Assembly: GCF_026261605.1 (NCBI RefSeq)
Contig: NZ_CP102486.1
Span: 2,604,001-2,668,000 of the forward strand
Origin: Dechloromonas sp. A34
Lineage (GTDB): Bacteria > Pseudomonadota > Gammaproteobacteria > Burkholderiales > Rhodocyclaceae
Direction of reading: 5' to 3'
DNA: 64,000 nucleotides
Positions within the stretch are counted from its first letter, which is position 1. Each line of letters starts with the position of its first letter. Of the stretch, positions 37,575-45,682 are shown in pieces. The notes under the pieces were generated by a model that was not told where the DNA came from, made no database searches, and was given only the letters and a program-made list of their open reading frames with translations. A program made the position numbers and the translations under genes.

Positions 37575-37928
37575 ATGAAAGCGATCGCCCTCGCTGCAAT
37601 CCTGCTGTCCGGTTGTGCGGCCAATAGCGCCGTAGCGCCGGCAGGGCGACCACTCGACGAGCCCGCGCTGGCCATCGTCGCCAACTATCGGCATACCGCC
37701 ACGCCACCGGTCATCGTGTCTTTCCAGGCGGTGACGGAGGGGCTGGTGGAGCCGCTGAAATACCACTGGAACCTGGGCAATGGCAAGTACTGGAGCGGTC
37801 CGGCGCCGTTGCCACAATCCTACGGTGTTGGCCGCTACGACGTCATCCTGACTGTGACCGAAGGCGATGGGCGCATCCAGCGGGCGAGCGTTGCCATCGA
37901 CTCCCAGTCGCACGGTTGCGGATTCTGA
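37575..37928 (+). CDS. PKD-like lipoprotein
   Basis: A 117-residue lipoprotein (lipobox AAILLSGCAAN) with a single PKD-like beta domain (PPVIVSFQAVTEG, YHWNLGNGKYWSG, GRYDVILTVTEGDG). It ends SHGCGF. It starts 2 bp after the barrel gene stop. A PKD domain with a similar Cys-Gly end recurs in the next gene, so the two may interact with the barrel or cytochromes. Confidence 0.75.
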   Translation: MKAIALAAILLSGCAANSAVAPAGRPLDEPALAIVANYRHTATPPVIVSFQAVTEGLVEPLKYHWNLGNGKYWSGPAPLPQSYGVGRYDVILTVTEGDGRIQRASVAIDSQSHGCGF

Positions 37929-37959
37929 AAACGTTTTTGATTACAAGGTGGAAAGCATC

Positions 37960-38889
37960 ATGAAAAAGCTCTTAACCCTAGCCCTGTTGATGTGGGGCGC
38001 CCTGGTCCAGGCTGAGGACGTGTCTGCCGTGCGCGTCACCCAGGCCGACGGCAGTATCGAGATTCGCAAGAGCGGCGCCCAGAACTGGCAGCCGGCCAAG
38101 GAGGGCGACGTGCTGGAGCGCGGCGACCGCATCAAGGCAGGCGACAAGTCCGCTGCGGTGCTGATGTGGTCCAACGGCAGCATGGCCAAGCTCTATCCCG
38201 GCACCGAGGTCGGACTAGCGGGCGTGAGCTTCGACCTGGAAAAGAAGATGGAGAAAAGCTTCCTCGACCTGGACAAGGGCCGCGTGTTCGTCAAGGCTCA
38301 GGTGCCCGAGCATTTGTTCATGGAGATGAAGATTCGCATGGCGGGTCTCGAAGTGCGCAGCCAGGGTGCCGAATTCGCCCTGGCCTACGACGCCGAGAAG
38401 AAGAGCTACACGGCGTGGACACTGTTGGGACGCTTGGTCGCGGACGTCGGCGGCGGGTTCCTGCGCATCGACGATGGGCAGCAGGCGAGCGCCGCCAGCG
38501 GTAGCAAGGCGGCCAAGGATGACGTGAAACCCATGGATGACAAGATCAGGCAGTCCCTGACCAAGGTTTCCAAGGAGTTGGGCGGCAGCCTGCTGACGGA
38601 GGAGGTCGGCGCCACGGGCGGCAAGCTCGTCGCCAAGATTGGGGGGGTCGCCAATCGTCGCGGTAATGCCCCCTTCAAGGTGAACTTCAAGGCGCTCGCC
38701 GGCGGCGGGAGCGGGAAGGTCAAGGCCATTCACTGGGATTTCGGTGACGGTGAATCCGCCGCGACCAGGGAGGCCGAGCATGTCTTTACCCAGGGACTGT
38801 ACGTCGTGATCCTGCGGGTTGAGGACGAAAACGGCGAGAAAGCGTCGGCCCAGACGGGTATCTCGGTAGAAACCGACTGCGGATGTTGA
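37960..38889 (+). CDS. FecR-domain and PKD-domain exported protein
   Basis: A 309-residue exported protein (signal LLTLALLMWGALVQAE). Residues about 20-170 form a FecR-type beta domain (VTQADGSIEIRKSGAQNWQPAKEGDVLERGDRI, EVRSQGAEFALAYDA), read in parts. Residues about 225-305 form a PKD domain (GNAPFKVNFKAL, HWDFGDGESAATREAEHVF), ending ETDCGC. It seems a scaffold or sensor in the periplasm. The shared Cys-Gly end with the lipoprotein before it is unusual. Confidence 0.8.
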   Translation: MKKLLTLALLMWGALVQAEDVSAVRVTQADGSIEIRKSGAQNWQPAKEGDVLERGDRIKAGDKSAAVLMWSNGSMAKLYPGTEVGLAGVSFDLEKKMEKSFLDLDKGRVFVKAQVPEHLFMEMKIRMAGLEVRSQGAEFALAYDAEKKSYTAWTLLGRLVADVGGGFLRIDDGQQASAASGSKAAKDDVKPMDDKIRQSLTKVSKELGGSLLTEEVGATGGKLVAKIGGVANRRGNAPFKVNFKALAGGGSGKVKAIHWDFGDGESAATREAEHVFTQGLYVVILRVEDENGEKASAQTGISVETDCGC

Positions 38890-38927
38890 AAGCAACGATA
38901 TTCATTGATCGAACAAGGGGAATGAGA

Positions 38928-39629
38928 ATGAAAAAAGTTCTACAGCAAATTCTGGGCACCATGTTCCTGGCCTGCCTGACGCAAATGGCAACTGCCGCGA
39001 CCGAGTATGCTGGCGTCAAGACATGTACCAAATGTCATGATGTTCAGGGTGAGTCCTGGGCGGGGACAGCCCACGCCAAATCCTTCGACTCCCTGAAGGC
39101 CGGCGCCAAGGTCGAGGAGAAGCAGAAGGCCAAGCTGGACCCCGCCAAGGACTACACAAAGGACAAGGATTGTGTCGGCTGTCACAGTACCGGCTTCGGT
39201 CAGCCTGGCGGCTATGCGCTGGGCGCCGACCCGGGCGGTCAGAAGAAGCTGGGGGCGGTGGGCTGCGAATCCTGCCATGGAGCGGGAAGCGGGTTTCGCG
39301 ATCTGCACGGCAAGGCGGAAAAGAAGCTGAAGCAGACCTCGGAGGCGACGCCGCGCAAGTCCCTGGTCGCTGCCGGACAGAATTTCGACTACGAGAAAGC
39401 CTGCGCCAACTGCCATCTCAACTTCCAGGGGTCGCCCCATAAAGGCGCGAAGGCGCCCTATACGCCCTTCACCCCCAATGTCGATGCCAAGTACAAGTTC
39501 GAATTCGACAAGGCGGTGCGCACCAAGGCTCTGCACGAGCATTACAAGCTGAACGGCGTGTTCAGTGGCGAACCGCTGCAGGCGATCCGTGCCGAGTTCC
39601 AGAAGACCGCGAAGGAGATTCCGGAATGA
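38928..39629 (+). CDS. Tetraheme cytochrome c (c554-like)
   Basis: A 233-residue exported cytochrome with four CxxCH sites: CTKCH, CVGCH, CESCH and CANCH. The segments YAGVKTCTKCHDVQGESWAGTAHAKSF and GCESCHGAGSGFRDLHG resemble cytochrome c554-type proteins. The ATG at 38928 is chosen because GGGG stands 7 bases before it; an ATG at 38922 is too close. The stop overlaps the next cytochrome gene (ATGA). Confidence 0.88.
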   Translation: MKKVLQQILGTMFLACLTQMATAATEYAGVKTCTKCHDVQGESWAGTAHAKSFDSLKAGAKVEEKQKAKLDPAKDYTKDKDCVGCHSTGFGQPGGYALGADPGGQKKLGAVGCESCHGAGSGFRDLHGKAEKKLKQTSEATPRKSLVAAGQNFDYEKACANCHLNFQGSPHKGAKAPYTPFTPNVDAKYKFEFDKAVRTKALHEHYKLNGVFSGEPLQAIRAEFQKTAKEIPE

Positions 39630-40234
39630 GCGAACAGACACCGCGTGTCGGCAAAGGGGTGGTCGGCCGCTGTTGGGCCGCCCTGCGCCGACCGAGCGCC
39701 CGGTATTCCCTGCTCAGTCTGCTGGTTGTCGGCTTTTTTGCCGGTGTCATTTTCTGGGGCGGCTTCAACACCGCCCTGGAGGCCACCAACAGCCTGGAGT
39801 TCTGCATTTCGTGCCACGAGATGCGGGACACGGTCTATCAGGAATACAAGCAGACCATCCACTACTCGAACCGCACCGGCGTGCGTGCCGTCTGTTCCGA
39901 CTGCCACGTGCCGAAGGACTGGGTGCACAAGATGGCACGCAAGGTCCAGGCTTCCGGCGAAATTTACGGCAAGTTCATGGGCACCATCGACACACCGGAA
40001 AAATTCGAGGCCAAACGCCTCGAACTGGCCGAGCACGAATGGGCACGCATGAAGAAAACCGATTCCCGCGAATGCCGGAACTGCCACAGTTTCGATGGCA
40101 TGGCCAAGGACGCGCAAACACCAACCGCCTGGCGCCGGCACCAGGGTGCCCAGAAGAAGGGTGAAACCTGTATCGACTGCCACAAGGGGATCGCCCACAA
40201 GGAACCGGGCGGCATGAAGAAAGAGGAAGAATAG
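39626..40234 (+). CDS. NapC/NirT-type membrane-anchored tetraheme cytochrome c
   Basis: A 202-residue quinol dehydrogenase with one N-terminal membrane helix (LLSLLVVGFFAGVIFWGGF) and four haem sites (CISCH, CSDCH, CRNCH, CIDCH). The sequence FCISCHEMRDTVYQEYKQTIHYSNRTG is the NapC/NirT hallmark, read in parts. It oxidises membrane quinol and passes electrons to periplasmic cytochromes. It replaces the NrfD-type subunit that related enzymes use. Confidence 0.93.
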   Translation: MSEQTPRVGKGVVGRCWAALRRPSARYSLLSLLVVGFFAGVIFWGGFNTALEATNSLEFCISCHEMRDTVYQEYKQTIHYSNRTGVRAVCSDCHVPKDWVHKMARKVQASGEIYGKFMGTIDTPEKFEAKRLELAEHEWARMKKTDSRECRNCHSFDGMAKDAQTPTAWRRHQGAQKKGETCIDCHKGIAHKEPGGMKKEEE

Positions 40235-40236
40235 CC

Positions 40237-41208
40237 ATGCTGGTGGATGGATTCGGGCGGCGCATCGATTACCTCAGGCTATCGGTCACCGACCGCTGCG
40301 ATCTGCGCTGTACGTATTGCATGCCGAAAGGTTTCAAGGGCGATGAGGAACCGCAGCAATGGCTCAATTTCGATGAAATCGAACGCTTGCTGGCCATTTT
40401 TGCCCGCCTCGGGTTGAAGCGTGTCCGGCTGACCGGCGGCGAGCCCCTGCTGCGGAAAAACCTGCCCGACCTGGCGCGGCGCCTGGCAGCACTGCCGGGC
40501 ATCGACGACCTCTCCTTGTCCACCAACGGCACGCAACTGGCGAAATATGCATGCCAGTTGCGCCAGGCCGGGGTTTCGCGGCTCAACATTAGCCTTGACT
40601 CCCTGGACCGGAGCCGCATTCTCCAACTCACCGGGCGTGATGTTCTGCCGCATGTTTTGGAGGGGCTCGAAGCGGCGAGCGCGGCCGGATTCCGGATGAT
40701 CAAGATCAACATGGTGGCAACTGCGGGTATGAGCGAACCAGACATCGATGCCATGGTTGGCTTTTGTGCCGAGCGGGGATTCGTGCTGCGCCTGATCGAA
40801 ACCATGCCCATGGGCGAGGCCGGCAGGAAGGCCGGGTTTGTCGATTTGCAACCGATCCGGGAAGGTCTGCGAGAGCGCTTCGGCCTGATCGACGGTGTCG
40901 TGCCGGGCGGCGGCCCCGCACGCTACCTCGTATCTCCCGACCGCCGCCTGCAAATTGGCTTCATCACCCCGATCTCCCAACATTTCTGTGAAACCTGCAA
41001 TCGCGTGCGCCTGTCCGCCGACGGCATCCTGTATTTATGCCTGGGGCAGGAGGCTGCGGTCGACTTTCGTACACCATTGAGAAATGGCTGCAGCGACGCC
41101 GAGATTGCTCAGCGCATCGGGCAGGCCCTGCTCGCCAGGCCGGCCCGCCATGAATTCCGGGAACTGCCCGGGCGCAGCGTCCGCTTCATGTCGTCGCTGG
41201 GGGGGTGA
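40237..41208 (+). CDS. moaA: GTP 3',8-cyclase MoaA
   Basis: A 323-residue radical-SAM enzyme for the first step of molybdopterin synthesis. The N-terminal SAM cluster is CDLRCTYCMPKG, the GTP-side cluster is CETCNRVRLSADGILYLC, and the chain ends SSLGG, matching the catalytic Gly-Gly tail. It starts 2 bp after the NapC-like gene. Its presence in the operon suggests that extra cofactor supply is tied to expression of the molybdoenzymes. Confidence 0.95.
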   Translation: MLVDGFGRRIDYLRLSVTDRCDLRCTYCMPKGFKGDEEPQQWLNFDEIERLLAIFARLGLKRVRLTGGEPLLRKNLPDLARRLAALPGIDDLSLSTNGTQLAKYACQLRQAGVSRLNISLDSLDRSRILQLTGRDVLPHVLEGLEAASAAGFRMIKINMVATAGMSEPDIDAMVGFCAERGFVLRLIETMPMGEAGRKAGFVDLQPIREGLRERFGLIDGVVPGGGPARYLVSPDRRLQIGFITPISQHFCETCNRVRLSADGILYLCLGQEAAVDFRTPLRNGCSDAEIAQRIGQALLARPARHEFRELPGRSVRFMSSLGG

Positions 41209-41489
41209 TGCGCCACGCTACGGTACAAGCCCCCGGCGAGCCTCCCCGGTGGCAGCGCAACGACGGCTCGTCAGTGTCGTCCGTGGAGAGGGTGATCCTC
41301 GACAAAAACTTCCGGGAACTTCAGCGCATGGCCCAGGACACCTTGGATGACGCGGTCTTGATCGGCTGTAGCGAAGCACAAATACGCGAAGCCTTTCACC
41401 GAATGGTTGACGCATTGGCCAATTCATATGGCCGTCCCCACCGCAACGCGACGCCGGAAAACCACCCTCTCGCCATAACCGAGGGCTGA
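41205..41489 (+). CDS. Small helical protein, paralogue of 56929
   Basis: A 94-residue soluble protein whose ATG overlaps the moaA stop. The core VILDKNFRELQRMAQDTLDDAVLIGC, then SEAQIREAFHRMVDAL, is shared with the protein at 56929. No signal peptide. The family has no known function; its place at the end of the molybdoenzyme operon suggests a regulatory or assembly role. Confidence 0.75.
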   Translation: MMRHATVQAPGEPPRWQRNDGSSVSSVERVILDKNFRELQRMAQDTLDDAVLIGCSEAQIREAFHRMVDALANSYGRPHRNATPENHPLAITEG

Positions 41490-41506
41490 CCGGTCGAGCC
41501 GCGAGG

Positions 41507-42856
41507 TCATGCGGACGTTCGCTTGTCTGGCTTGGCGATGTCGTGCTTGCGCATCTTCTCCCACAGGTTCTTGCCGCTAATCCCCAGCGTTTCGGCGGTT
41601 TCACCGATGCGCCAGGTGTGGGCAGCCAGCGTCTGTTCAATGTAATGCTTCTCGCAGGCGTCGAGGTGACTACCCAGGGTGCCGCCGGCTGGGCCGCCGA
41701 CGGCAGCGGGCATTGGCATATCGCCGAGCAGCGCTTCTGGCCCGAGTTGCGGATGATCTCCGAGGATGCAAGCGCGCTCGATGCAATGCTTCAACTCCCG
41801 CACGTTACCGGGCCAGGGGTGGGATAACAGGATGCGTTCAGCCGCGGCGGTAAACGAAAATGGCGTACCGCCCCGTTTGGCGGACTGTTCTTCCAGAAAC
41901 CGCCGGGCCAGCCAGAGGATATCGTCGCGGCGCTCCCGCAACGGCGGGATCGGAACGTGGATGACGTTGATCCGATAATAGAGATCCTCCCGGAAACTGC
42001 CGGCGATCACCAGTTGGCGCAGATCTTCGTGGGTGGCGCAGACCAGGCGGACATTGATGCGGATGGGCGATTCGCTGCCGATCCGGGTCACCGTGCGTTC
42101 CTGGATGGCACGCAGCAGTTTGACCTGCATGGTGTGCGGCATGTCACCTACCTCGTCGAGGAACAGCGTGCCGCCGTCCGCTTGTTCGAAATAGCCGCGG
42201 CGTTCCTTCATCGCCCCGGTGAATGCGCCTTTTTCAAAGCCGAACATCTCGGCTTCCAGCAGGGTATCGGGGATTGCTGCGCAATTGACCGGTACAAACG
42301 GCCGTCCATTTCCCCCTTCCCCCAAGGCGTGCAGGCGGCGCGCCACCTGCTCCTTGCCAACGCCCGACTCGCCCGTGATGAGGACGGTGCCATCGGCGGT
42401 GGCAAGCCGCCCGAGCATTTGTTCGATGCGCCGCATGCTGGTGGACATACCGAGCACGCAGTTGTCCGGTGTCGCCGGATCGAGGGCGATACCCAGTTCG
42501 CGGATGCGCCGGATCAGGGCATCCACGTCGAGTGGCTTGGGTAGATAGTCGGCGGCCCCCAATTTCAACAGTTGGACAGCCTGGTCGATGGCACCGTGGC
42601 CGGTCATGAAGAGGAAGGGGGGGGTGGCGGTTTTCGTCTGGCGCAATTCGGCAAACAAGGCGTCGCCGCTCAAGTCGGGCAGACGGATGTCGCTGACGAC
42701 AATGCTGTAGCGCCGTCTTTGCAAGGCCAGCAAGGCATCCCGCCCGCATTTGTGCCAATCGTGAGCGAAGCCTTCCATTTCGAAGCGCTCGCCCAGCGCC
42801 TCACCCATTAATTCGTCATCCTCGATCAGGCAGATGCGTAGCGGTTCGCTGGTCAT
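41507..42856 (-). CDS. Sigma-54-dependent response regulator
   Basis: A 449-residue NtrC-type activator. An N-terminal receiver domain has IEDDELMG and the phosphorylated Asp56 (VVSDIRLPD). The AAA+ domain has GESGVGKEQ (Walker A), GAFTGAMKERRG (sigma-54 contact) and GGTLFLDEVGDM (Walker B). The C-terminus has a Fis-type helix-turn-helix (IGETAETLGISGKNLWEKM). The ATG at 42856 overlaps the kinase stop. It is expected to bind the TTAC-N6-GTAA sites at both molybdoenzyme operons and open their -24/-12 promoters. Confidence 0.93.
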   Translation of the reverse strand: MTSEPLRICLIEDDELMGEALGERFEMEGFAHDWHKCGRDALLALQRRRYSIVVSDIRLPDLSGDALFAELRQTKTATPPFLFMTGHGAIDQAVQLLKLGAADYLPKPLDVDALIRRIRELGIALDPATPDNCVLGMSTSMRRIEQMLGRLATADGTVLITGESGVGKEQVARRLHALGEGGNGRPFVPVNCAAIPDTLLEAEMFGFEKGAFTGAMKERRGYFEQADGGTLFLDEVGDMPHTMQVKLLRAIQERTVTRIGSESPIRINVRLVCATHEDLRQLVIAGSFREDLYYRINVIHVPIPPLRERRDDILWLARRFLEEQSAKRGGTPFSFTAAAERILLSHPWPGNVRELKHCIERACILGDHPQLGPEALLGDMPMPAAVGGPAGGTLGSHLDACEKHYIEQTLAAHTWRIGETAETLGISGKNLWEKMRKHDIAKPDKRTSA

Positions 42857-44303
42857 ATATTTTCTCCGGCCGGTAGCGAAATGGAAAATCGGGTCAGGCC
42901 GTCGTGGCTTTCGGCCGCGACCTGTCCGCCCAACTGCGAAACGATTTGATAAGTGATCCACAAGCCGAGGCCATGGCCGTTCTCCTGGCCGCAGGCAAAG
43001 GGTTCGAAAAGATGACTCATGACTTCCTCGGGAATGGGGGAGCCGGTGTTTTCGGTTTCGATGCTCAGGCGCTCCGGGTTTTGCGCATCGTGCAGCGGAC
43101 CGTGGAAAGTTCTTCGGCGGCTTGGATGGCATTGAGTAGCAGGTTCATCAGAATCTGCCGTATCAGGTTAGCAGGCAAGGCCAAGGGAGCGACGAGGTCG
43201 CTGTCGATGTCAATTTCCACGGCCCGTTTGTGGGCTTCGCCGGTCAGTAGCGTGTGCACGTCATCGATGTCCTGCGGTCCGAAATTCCGGCTTTTTACCT
43301 TGGCTTCGACCAGCATGGCACTCACGCTATCCTTGATCTGGGCCAGGCCCCGTTCGATCATGGCGACGGTTTTGAGGGTGCGCTCATCATGCCCGCCGCG
43401 GCGCTTGAAATTGTTCAGGGCGATGAGCATGCCGCCCAGCGGGTTGTTGATCTCATGGGCGAGGCCGGCCGACAGCCGACCGATGGCGGCGAGTCGTTCC
43501 GAACGGATCATCTCCTGCTCCAGCAGGTTTTTGTCCTGCAAGGCTTTCACCATCATGCCGTAGACTTCAAATAGCTGCCCCAACTCGTCCTGGTAGGGAT
43601 AGGCGGTCGAGAATGCCTCCGCCGGCCGGCCTTGTGCGACTTTTCCGATGCTGCGGGCCAGTTGCACGATGGGGATGGCCATGCGCTGCCCCCAGTACCA
43701 GTTGATCGGTAGCAGCAGCGCCAGCACCAGCAGACCTGTGAGCGTTGCACGCAAGGCTTTGCTGCGAAAGCGCGGCAGGAACTTGTCTTTCGAGTGCACG
43801 ATGACCACGGTACCAACCCGCTCGCCATCGTCGCTGATCGGCACAGCCACGTAGATCTTGTGGGCTCCGGACAGTTCCACCGCGGCGGCTTCCGATGTCG
43901 CTGGGGCGGCAATCCGTTCTGCGAGTTGGGCATATTCCGCACCGAGTTGCCGTACGTCGGCCAGCATCGGCACGCCATTCGGTTGCGTGGTGACAAAGAC
44001 CTTCTGCTGCTGGTCTAGGGCCAGGATCATCTCGGGCTGGATCAGGTCGTCGGCCTGCTCGCCGTGCAGCGGCGCCCGAATGATTTCGTAGGCTCGCCAT
44101 ACCTCGTCGTTCAGCATGACGGGGAAGAGATTCTTGGCCAGCGTTCGGGCAAGACTGGCCGAACTCGTCAGCAGGTCGTTACGCAGATCATCGTAAGCCT
44201 GGGCCATCAGAGCCGCCGAAACCGTCAAGGCGGCCACGACGATCAGACCGCTTCCCCACAGCGGCACCTTGTAACGAAAACTCAGATTGAACAAGCGCCT
44301 CAT
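42853..44303 (-). CDS. Membrane sensor histidine kinase, one-base frameshift near the C-terminus
   Basis: A kinase of about 484 residues read in two frames joined near 43080. It has two membrane helices (LIVVAALTVSAALMAQ and LTGLLVLALLLPINWYW) around a periplasmic domain, a HAMP region, the phospho-acceptor AGLAHEINNPLGG, the N box NLLLNAIQAAEE and, after the shift, LSIETENTGSPIPEE and GHGLGLWITYQIV. Full function needs the missing base. It starts 4 bp inside the end of the PhnD-type gene and ends overlapping the regulator. It probably receives a signal from that binding protein. Confidence 0.85.
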
Positions 44304-45154
44304 GGCTTGCCGTAGGCCCGGATCATTTGGTCGACCCGATCGTAGAAATGAGCATCTCCGGCCACGAAACCATCGAGGTTGAGCCCGCCCAGCAACTGCC
44401 GACCGAGTTCGTCCTCGCTCATCGCCAGCAGTGCCAACTGCATGGCGTGGAACTCCGCATCGCTGATCGAGGAGCGGGCAACAAAGGGCGGAAAGCCGTA
44501 TTCGGGGGACCGGGAAACGATGCGGGTCGCTGCCGTGAGTTCCGGCTTGACCTTGGCGAGGGTGTCCCAGACGTGACTGCTCACCGCGCCACCCTGAGCG
44601 AGACCGGCGGCCACGGCTTCCACGGTCTTGCGATGCCCCCAGGTGAAAAAGGTCTTGCTGAAGAAACGCGATGGGTTTTCGCCCAACTGTTGCAACTCGA
44701 AGCGGGGGGTGAGGTAGCCGGTATTGGAGTAGGGGTCGGCGTAGGCGAATACCCGATTTTTCAGCTGGGCAATCGAGGTGGTCTGTGAGTCTTGCGCCGG
44801 AACGATCAGGTAGGACTGGTAATAGGGACGGCCGTGATAGAGCGGCACGGCAAGCAACTTGATCTGGCCCTTGAAAAACACAAAGGGATAGTCGCAAATC
44901 CACGCGAAGTCGACCTTCTGCAGGCGCAGCAAGTCCATCGCCTCGATATAGCTGTCGCGCCGGATGAACTCCACTTTGCGCTTGAGCCGTTGCTCCAGAT
45001 AGCGGCGCCATTCCTCCAGTGCACGGTACTGGTCGTTCGGGAAGGTTGGCGTCAGGCCAATGCGCAAGGGCGTAGTCGGCTCCTCCACAGCATTGGCTGG
45101 CGCTATGCAGATTGCCGCCAGCACGGCGAGCACGACCGCGATCAAATTTTTCAT
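44300..45154 (-). CDS. PhnD-type periplasmic binding protein of the sensory system
   Basis: A 284-residue exported protein (signal LIAVVLAVLAAICIAPANA). Its body matches PhnD-like phosphate/phosphonate-type solute-binding proteins: LRIGLTPTFPNDQYRALEEWRRYLEQRL, DLLRLQKVDFAWICDYPFV, YQSYLIVPAQDS, read in parts. Here it is followed by a histidine kinase instead of a permease, as in the ArxXSR and TtrSR types of system. AGGA precedes the ATG at 45154. It likely binds the oxyanion and touches the kinase. The site at 45166 lies in its own leader, so it may be autoregulated. Confidence 0.88.
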   Translation of the reverse strand: MKNLIAVVLAVLAAICIAPANAVEEPTTPLRIGLTPTFPNDQYRALEEWRRYLEQRLKRKVEFIRRDSYIEAMDLLRLQKVDFAWICDYPFVFFKGQIKLLAVPLYHGRPYYQSYLIVPAQDSQTTSIAQLKNRVFAYADPYSNTGYLTPRFELQQLGENPSRFFSKTFFTWGHRKTVEAVAAGLAQGGAVSSHVWDTLAKVKPELTAATRIVSRSPEYGFPPFVARSSISDAEFHAMQLALLAMSEDELGRQLLGGLNLDGFVAGDAHFYDRVDQMIRAYGKP

Positions 45155-45165
45155 CAGGTGTCCTG

Positions 45166-45179
45166 TTACCAAAAGGTAA
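45166..45179. promoter_or_regulatory. TTAC-N6-GTAA site B1
   Basis: TTACCAAAAGGTAA, 12 bp upstream of the PhnD-type start codon on the minus strand, so it may act on both the sensor genes and the divergent operon. Confidence 0.65.
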
Positions 45180-45206
45180 GGGAAAAAATACGCTCTTTCA
45201 AGTTTA

Positions 45207-45220
45207 TTACGCAACGGTAA
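45207..45220. promoter_or_regulatory. TTAC-N6-GTAA site B2
   Basis: TTACGCAACGGTAA, 41 bp after site B1 and 134 bp before the -24/-12 element, matching the spacing at 29188. Confidence 0.65.
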
Positions 45221-45340
45221 GCCTTGGTGCCTCATTGATCAAGAAACAGCTATCCCAAGAGCCGGATGATTACTGCTTTCGTCTCGGCATTAAAAATATA
45301 TTTCCAAAAATTCATTGAGTTACATTTTTTTTGCGCGAGA

Positions 45341-45355
45341 TGGCCTGCTTTCTGC
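45341..45355 (+). promoter_or_regulatory. Sigma-54 promoter of the SerA/ClrA-type operon
   Basis: TGGCCTGCTTTCTGC with GG-N10-GC. It differs by two bases from the element at 29321. Confidence 0.65.
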
Positions 45356-45552
45356 AGTACCAGTACCGGGAAACCCTTGAACGCAATTTGGACATCGTCC
45401 GATCGGAACTCGCAAACATCATGCCGGATGGCCTGCATCACTTGCCTGGTAGAGAACCTCTTCCATTACCGGTAGAGGGCCGTAACTCGAGATCGCCGCT
45501 GACCGCTTTCCGTATTTCCCATTTTCAGGAACGAGAGGGAGCGTCACATTTA

Positions 45553-45566
45553 TTACCGAACAGTAA
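45553..45566. promoter_or_regulatory. TTAC-N6-GTAA site B3
   Basis: TTACCGAACAGTAA, 212 bp after the -24/-12 element and upstream of the FNR-type box. Confidence 0.6.
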
Positions 45567-45607
45567 CTAAAGGCCATTCGTCCGGAAAAAATCGGACGGG
45601 CAAAATC

Positions 45608-45621
45608 TTGATCTAGGTCAA
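45608..45621 (+). promoter_or_regulatory. FNR/Anr-type box
   Basis: TTGATCTAGGTCAA matches TTGAT-N4-ATCAA at nine of ten positions. A possible -10 (TATTGA) at 45646-45651 would put the start of transcription about 43 bp from the box centre, fitting a class II FNR promoter. It suggests induction without oxygen. Confidence 0.6.
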
Positions 45622-45682
45622 TACGCTATGACCAAAGTAATAGTCCTATTGATATACCGATTCAACAGAGGAGCTGAAAATC

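Larger units (their letters stand above)
45155..45682. other. Divergent regulatory region between sensor genes and SerA/ClrA-type operon
   Basis: About 530 bp with no gene. It contains TTAC-N6-GTAA sites at 45166, 45207 and 45553, a -24/-12 element at 45341 and an FNR-type box at 45608. The layout copies that before the TtrA-like operon. Confidence 0.65.

Noticed and set aside
42857..43132. N-terminal extension of the sigma-54 regulator frame
   Set aside because: It is the kinase C-terminus read out of frame; the receiver domain starts at the ATG at 42856.
44304..45011. An N-terminal extension of the kinase frame
   Set aside because: It overlaps the PhnD-type gene in another frame and has no domain; the kinase begins at 44303 with a membrane helix.
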